From: Spirochaetaceae bacterium
GTDB lineage: Bacteria; Spirochaetota; Spirochaetia; Treponematales; Treponemataceae
Direction of reading: 5' to 3'
Length of the DNA: 9,531 bases
Assembly (NCBI GenBank): GCA_031271875.1
Contig: JAISVD010000079.1
Location: forward strand, 1-9,531
Position 1 is the stretch's first letter. Each line of letters opens with the position of its first letter. The position numbers and the translations under genes were made by a program. Below, in pieces: positions 6,270 to 9,531 of the stretch. The notes under the pieces are model-generated. The model worked only from the letters and a program-made list of their open reading frames with translations, had not been told where the DNA came from and ran no database searches.

Positions 6270-7579
6270 CGGTTTTCCCTTGGAGGTATCCCCGTTTCCC
6301 CCGCCTCCAGCCACTGTTGGTAGAGTCCGGAATACCGGGCATGGGCTTTTGCGTCGGGATGGAAGACCTGAGAGACCGAAACCAGTTTCCCCGCTCCTTC
6401 GGCGATTGATCCGAAACGGCCCATCCCCGTGAACCCGATGACTGCGTCCCCTATCAGCTCTCCGTCGGGGCTGCCGGTCAGTTCAAGGGGTATCCCCAGA
6501 ACGTCCGCCTTGAGCTGGTTCCAGGGAGCGTTCCGCGCCTGACCGCCGCTGAGTCTGAGGGCGGCGAAATCCGCTCCCGCTTTGCGGAGCGCTTCCGTAC
6601 CCTGCCTCACCTCAAAAGCTATTCCATTGACCAGCCGCCGCTCCTCGCTCTCCTCCTGAGAGGTACGTATCAGCTTCATGCTCTCCTCGGGGGAGATATC
6701 CCGGAAGCGGGAACTCCTGCGGTAATCGCTGAACCGCTTTCCTGTGGAAGGGAGCAGATACCCGGCGTTGAACAATCCCGGTATAATCGAGGGCAGCGTC
6801 CTGATATCCTGAGCGGTCAGGGGCGCGGGTACGCATACGTTGAGCCCTTCACTGGTACCGGCCCTGTCGCAGGCCCTGCCCGGAGAGAGGGTATCCGTTC
6901 CTATAAGAGCGGCGATCCAGTCAGGAGCCCCGCAGTAGACCGGAACCTTCTGCGGCAGCCCCAGAGCTTCGGCGGCTTCGGCGGTAAGATGCCCGGCCCT
7001 GAATCCGGGGGGAACAAACGGCGGAAGCCTGTCCCGGTCGATGCCGTTTTCCGCAAGAGCCGCATCTGTCCAGTATGCCGGCCGGAACCGCTCCTCCGGC
7101 AGAATGGTAACCGCAGTCCCCGTAAGCCGCCAGATGAGATATTCCGGGCCGGAGAGGATATAGCGGGCGGCATTCCACTGTTCGGGCGCGAGCTTGCTGA
7201 GCAGATTGAAACGGGGGATGAACAGGGAGGTGGAGGAACCTTGAGAAGGGACCTCCGCGGGAACATTCCAGAGGAGGGTATAGGGACAGAGGTTACTCTC
7301 CGGCTCTCTCTCTGATACGGCGGTGACTGTGGGCCCGTTGCCGGAGATAACGATACCTGCGGCGAGTCCCGCAGCCCCCGTCCCTGCAAGCTCTGTCCCC
7401 GCCGCAGAAAGCCGGTGCGCGGCATCGCAGAACGCCTCAAACCAGTATACCGCCGCGTCCGTACTCCCCTGGCGGGGAAAACCTATCCTGCATGAAGCGA
7501 AAATACTTCCCTCATCCCCGATCAGGGCTGCTTTCAGGGAAGAGGTTCCGATATCCACGCACAAAAGGTGTTGTTCCAT
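6266..7579 (-). CDS. FGGY-family carbohydrate kinase, substrate unknown
   Basis: This cytoplasmic kinase of the xylulokinase/gluconokinase/glycerol kinase family transfers phosphate from ATP to a sugar or polyol. The N-terminal phosphate loop VDIGTSSLKAAL is at 8-19, and GIVISGNGPTV (75-85) matches the family's G(I/V)xxSGQ block. GAPDWIAALIG (217-227) holds the likely catalytic base Asp220. GTSEG (241-245) and the ATP-side LSGGQARNAPWNQLKADVLG (343-362) are intact. At 437 aa it is shorter than the usual 490-520, mainly in the middle and C-terminus. The Ala-Pro in front of the catalytic Asp and the small substrate loop differ from standard xylulokinases, so I do not name a sugar. The ATG at 7579 overlaps the prs stop as TAATG, with AGGAG only 2 nt away, which implies coupling to prs translation. 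Confidence 0.92.
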   Translation of the reverse strand: MEQHLLCVDIGTSSLKAALIGDEGSIFASCRIGFPRQGSTDAAVYWFEAFCDAAHRLSAAGTELAGTGAAGLAAGIVISGNGPTVTAVSEREPESNLCPYTLLWNVPAEVPSQGSSTSLFIPRFNLLSKLAPEQWNAARYILSGPEYLIWRLTGTAVTILPEERFRPAYWTDAALAENGIDRDRLPPFVPPGFRAGHLTAEAAEALGLPQKVPVYCGAPDWIAALIGTDTLSPGRACDRAGTSEGLNVCVPAPLTAQDIRTLPSIIPGLFNAGYLLPSTGKRFSDYRRSSRFRDISPEESMKLIRTSQEESEERRLVNGIAFEVRQGTEALRKAGADFAALRLSGGQARNAPWNQLKADVLGIPLELTGSPDGELIGDAVIGFTGMGRFGSIAEGAGKLVSVSQVFHPDAKAHARYSGLYQQWLEAGETGIPPRENR

Positions 7580-8820
7580 TACTCCTGTTTTACCATCTTC
7601 TCTATAATACTCCGATTATCCAGAAGATTGCTCAGGGACTGGTTGTGATGAAGACGGGAGATAACATGGGCGAACAGTCCGGAGACATCTGTACTGATAT
7701 ACCACTCGTTCGTAAGCAGCTCTTTATGGTGCACCGCATTTGTTCCTATGATGCGGTAGAACTGTCCCTTTTTATAAGCTTCGTTAAACTGTTCTATGGC
7801 GTTACCGGTGAAGAAGGGCAGACTTATCGCGGCGATCACCTTTGTCGCGCCTTGCTCCTTGAGGAATTCCATTGCCTTGAGCAGGGTACCGCCGGTGCCG
7901 AGCATATCGTCGGCCATGAATACCGCCTTGCCCTGCACATCGCCGAGCAGTTTCACCCCCCGGATGTTTGTCTCCTGAGCGTTCTGGGTCACCACCGAAT
8001 AATCCCGCTCCTTGTACAGAAGCGCCAGGGGTTTTTTGAGACCGGTGGCATAAAATTTATTGCGATCCACCGCCCCCGTATCCGGGGAAACCACCACCAG
8101 CTCCTCATTCTTTTCAGTCAGATCAACGATTTTTGAAAGTTCCCTGATTATCTGATAGCTTGCGTGGAGGTTTTCTATATGCGCCGCGTTAAAGGCGTTT
8201 TCGATCTCCCTTGAATGGATATCCAGAGTAATAATCCTGGAAACCCCCATATTTTCATAAATATGGCCGAGAAGACTTGCCGTAAGTCCCTCCCGGCCCT
8301 TTTTCTTGTGCTGACGACTGTAGGGATACACAGGAACAACCAGCGTTATTCTTCCCGCCCCCGCCTGCTGTACCGCATCGATCGTCACCAGCAGGGACAT
8401 GATATGGTCATTTATAGAAAAAACATGAGTGTTTTTCCCATTGTTCATCGTAATTTCCTGATGGTTTTCCACATCCTGGAAAATGTACACATCCTTTCCC
8501 CGGATACATTCAAATATCTCCGTCTTGAATTCACCGTTCATGAAATAGGTGAACTGGACATTCGGCCTGAATTCAGGGGAGCGGTATTTTGTCACACTTC
8601 TCCGTGAAAAAATGTCTGAAGTACGAAGATCATTCTGAAAATTCACTTTTTTAATTAACTCTTCCTGAGTATTGAATCCGTAACGCCGGGTAAGGGCATC
8701 TATCTTCTGCTTGAACCGGTGTTTGTAGATATGCTTAAGGTGACTGATCACTTGACTCGCAAACGCTTCCCCGCCCGGACAAGCGATGACTGCAAGACTG
8801 GTTGGTTCCGAATATGTCAT
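7579..8820 (-). CDS. prs: Ribose-phosphate pyrophosphokinase (PRPP synthetase), long form
   Basis: Prs makes PRPP from ribose 5-phosphate and ATP for purine, pyrimidine, His, Trp and NAD synthesis. Visible motifs: NGEFKTEIFECIRGKDVYIFQD (split here as NGEFK at 95-99 and RGKDVYIFQD at 107-116), the ATP-binding VPVYPYSRQHKKKGREGLTA (162-181), LDIHSREIENAF (199-210), VSPDTGAVDR (244-253) and the PRPP loop ADDMLGTGGTLLKA (303-316). At 413 aa it is about 100 longer than the E. coli enzyme. Most of the excess is an insertion at about 26-88 between the first strand and the GE motif, a form I associate with spirochaetes. I chose the ATG at 8820: AGAGG (8833-8829) lies 8 nt upstream, and the promoter sits just behind it. 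An upstream ATG at 8943 would lie inside that promoter. It is first in an overlapping operon with the sugar kinase and HAD genes. Confidence 0.94.
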   Translation of the reverse strand: MTYSEPTSLAVIACPGGEAFASQVISHLKHIYKHRFKQKIDALTRRYGFNTQEELIKKVNFQNDLRTSDIFSRRSVTKYRSPEFRPNVQFTYFMNGEFKTEIFECIRGKDVYIFQDVENHQEITMNNGKNTHVFSINDHIMSLLVTIDAVQQAGAGRITLVVPVYPYSRQHKKKGREGLTASLLGHIYENMGVSRIITLDIHSREIENAFNAAHIENLHASYQIIRELSKIVDLTEKNEELVVVSPDTGAVDRNKFYATGLKKPLALLYKERDYSVVTQNAQETNIRGVKLLGDVQGKAVFMADDMLGTGGTLLKAMEFLKEQGATKVIAAISLPFFTGNAIEQFNEAYKKGQFYRIIGTNAVHHKELLTNEWYISTDVSGLFAHVISRLHHNQSLSNLLDNRSIIEKMVKQE

Positions 8821-8920
8821 GACAAAAGCCTCTGTAATCTGGTTGAAAATAGCAGCATATACTAAATAAGGCTTTTCAAAACTAACCGGGTTTTGGAAAA
8901 GCCTCACATAAACTGCAATT
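8821..8920 (-). promoter_or_regulatory. Structured leader of prs with alternative pairings
   Basis: In the predicted leader, arm A (8904-8890, AGGCTTTTCCAAAAC) pairs with arm B (8882-8869, GTTTTGAAAAGCCT). This makes 14 bp with a single unpaired base and a 7-nt loop. A third segment C (8831-8824) repeats AGGCTTTT. The end of arm B, AAAAGCCT, can therefore pair with C over 8 bp plus a G-U, covering the ribosome-binding site AGAGG. A:B leaves the site free, while B:C hides it. The A:B hairpin is followed by TTATTT, so it could also terminate weakly. No known riboswitch is recognised. The pairings are seen in the sequence; the switching is inference. Confidence 0.55.
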
Positions 8921-8926
8921 TTTTCT

Positions 8927-8956
8927 ATTATGAACCATTTCACCAGTCGGGGTCAA
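8927..8956 (-). promoter_or_regulatory. Sigma-70 type promoter of the prs operon
   Basis: Read on the - strand, TTGACC (8956-8951, 5 of 6) and CATAAT (8932-8927, 5 of 6) are separated by 18 bases. Transcription should begin near 8920, just ahead of the leader hairpin. This gives a leader of about 100 nt before the ATG at 8820. Confidence 0.68.
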
Positions 8957-9118
8957 TAGGATTTTCGCATTGCGCGGCTCAGCAGTCTGTTCAGATTCTT
9001 CAGTTCAAAAGGCGGGAACACGGAGAGGGACAGAACAGGGACAGAGCTTTAAATGCAGGAACTGATCAATTCTCCGGTCAGGAAGCAATAAAAGTGCAGA
9101 AAAAAGAGTATGAAACAA
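8957..9118. other. Divergent intergenic spacer, no gene seen
   Basis: This stretch lies between the prs promoter and the promoter of the GHMP kinase gene. The one small + strand frame across it (8893-9165) starts in the prs leader, has no ribosome-binding site and reads as low-complexity non-protein-like sequence, so I do not call it. Apart from the GGGACAGA units at 9014-9047 I see no RNA gene or clear structure. Confidence 0.6.
9014..9047 (+). repeat. Short tandem GGGACAGA units
   Basis: GGGACAGA occurs at 9027-9034 and 9038-9045 (11-nt period), preceded by a degraded unit GGGAACACGGA (9014-9024). The second unit extends to AGGGACAGAGCTT (9037-9049). This 13-mer is identical to the - strand of 3720-3732 and of 5552-5564. 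Such purine-rich ACAGAG/ACACGG arrays resemble dispersed intergenic repeats known in several bacterial genomes. Confidence 0.55.
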
Positions 9119-9147
9119 TTGAAAAAACATGCACATTCGGTTATCAT
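9119..9147 (+). promoter_or_regulatory. Candidate promoter of the GHMP kinase gene
   Basis: TTGAAA (9119-9124) and TATCAT (9142-9147), each 5 of 6, are separated by 17 bases. The predicted start near 9154 gives a leader of about 46 nt. A second, weaker pair, TTGAAT (9162-9167) and TATGAT (9185-9190), also 17 apart, would start within a few bases of the ATG at 9200. Confidence 0.5.
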
Positions 9148-9199
9148 TTTACTATAGTTGATTGAATAGTTTTAATATTCCTTTTATGATATTTATAGA

Positions 9200-9531
9200 A
9201 TGCGAAAAGTCTTAGAAGCGCACGAAACTGAATATGAGTGCCGACCCGATATAGTAGCCACGGCCCCCGGCAGGTTTCACCTTATGGGGGAACATTCATG
9301 GTATTTCAGGGATAAGACACTCTCAATGGCCGTAAATCTTCCCGTATATATATCAGTTTCCCTGCGCCGGGATTCGGCGCTTCGCTTTTATTTTCCCCAG
9401 TTAAAGGAACGCAAGCGTGCCAACCTTTCGACCCTCAAATTCAGAAAGGAGGATCGTTGGGCAAATTTCATCAAGGCCGTCATATACGGCTTCAACGAAC
9501 CGGGTTTTTTCCTGCGGGGGATGAATATCAC
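9200..9531 (+). CDS. Galactokinase-family GHMP kinase, 3' part outside the window
   Basis: Only the first 110 residues are visible; the frame is still open at the window end. APGRFHLMGEHSWY (22-35) is the galactokinase N-terminal signature (usual form GRxNLIGEHTDY), followed by LSMAVNLPVYISV (41-53), where galactokinases have a VLPxAI strand. Arg25, Glu31 and His32, which contact the sugar in true galactokinases, are kept, but the Asp of TDY is Trp34 here and the following loop differs. It is therefore a member of the family that may not use galactose. The ATG at 9200 is the only suitable start after an in-frame TAA at 9173. It has no recognisable ribosome-binding site (ATTTATAGA precedes it). 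It is transcribed divergently from prs. Confidence 0.8.
   Translation, partial: MRKVLEAHETEYECRPDIVATAPGRFHLMGEHSWYFRDKTLSMAVNLPVYISVSLRRDSALRFYFPQLKERKRANLSTLKFRKEDRWANFIKAVIYGFNEPGFFLRGMNI

Noticed and set aside
6270..6314. Longer HAD protein from a GTG at 6314
   Set aside because: It adds a Gly-rich stretch coded inside the kinase gene; the GTGA overlap at 6269 is a standard coupled start.
7492..8136. 214-codon + strand frame opposite prs and the kinase start
   Set aside because: It is antisense to two well-supported genes, has no ribosome-binding site and no recognisable domain.
8821..8943. N-terminal extension of Prs by 41 residues from an ATG at 8943
   Set aside because: That ATG lies between the -35 and -10 of the promoter, and the ATG at 8820 has a ribosome-binding site and begins the conserved fold.
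8893..9165. 90-codon + strand frame in the divergent intergenic region
   Set aside because: It has no ribosome-binding site, overlaps the prs promoter and leader on the other strand, and includes the GGGACAGA units; the composition is not protein-like.
9151..9170. ACTATAGT palindrome and flanking ACTAT/ATAGT as an operator for the GHMP kinase gene
   Set aside because: The repeats are short and A+T-rich in an A+T-rich promoter region, so chance is a sufficient explanation.

Overview
This 9.5-kb window looks like chromosomal DNA of a spirochaete, probably a Treponema-like species of intermediate G+C. The taxon is inferred from three things: the end of the ribosomal alpha operon followed by a tiny zinc-ribbon gene, a long PRPP synthetase (413 aa instead of about 315), and a divergent galactokinase-like gene. 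I see no phage genes, insertion sequence, CRISPR array, rRNA or tRNA. Housekeeping genes sit beside a transporter and metabolic genes.

Left part (1-731, + strand): the 3' portion of rplQ, a weak hairpin terminator, a 58-residue CxxC/CxxC protein, and a strong intrinsic terminator. Next is a 253-base regulatory gap. It carries a good sigma-70 promoter and two inverted repeats of identical design (GTTTCT-N6-AGAAAC), one upstream of the -35 and one over the -10 and start point.

Middle (925-5625, + strand): a three-gene ABC importer of the COG2984/COG4120/COG1101 (TrpXYZ-like) type, made of a lipoprotein binding protein, a permease and an ATPase. After a 97-base gap holding a short hairpin comes a ferredoxin-ASKHA protein of the RACo/DUF4445 type, which in characterised members reductively reactivates corrinoid proteins. 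No corrinoid protein or methyltransferase is in the window.

Right part (8820-5622, - strand): a tightly overlapping operon of prs (PRPP synthetase), an FGGY-family sugar kinase and a HAD-family hydrolase. The junctions are TAATG and GTGA. It converges on the RACo gene so closely that both stop codons share one CTAG. A strong promoter and a leader of about 100 nt precede prs. The leader contains a 14-bp hairpin whose 3' arm is also complementary to the prs ribosome-binding site, so it can be drawn as two exclusive folds. Divergently, a galactokinase-family GHMP kinase begins at 9200 and runs off the window.

Across the window the word GGGACAGAGCT occurs six times exactly, on both strands, in several reading frames and in two intergenic gaps. 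This is far more than chance predicts. The main items for follow-up are that word, the prs leader, the paired operators and the orphan RACo.
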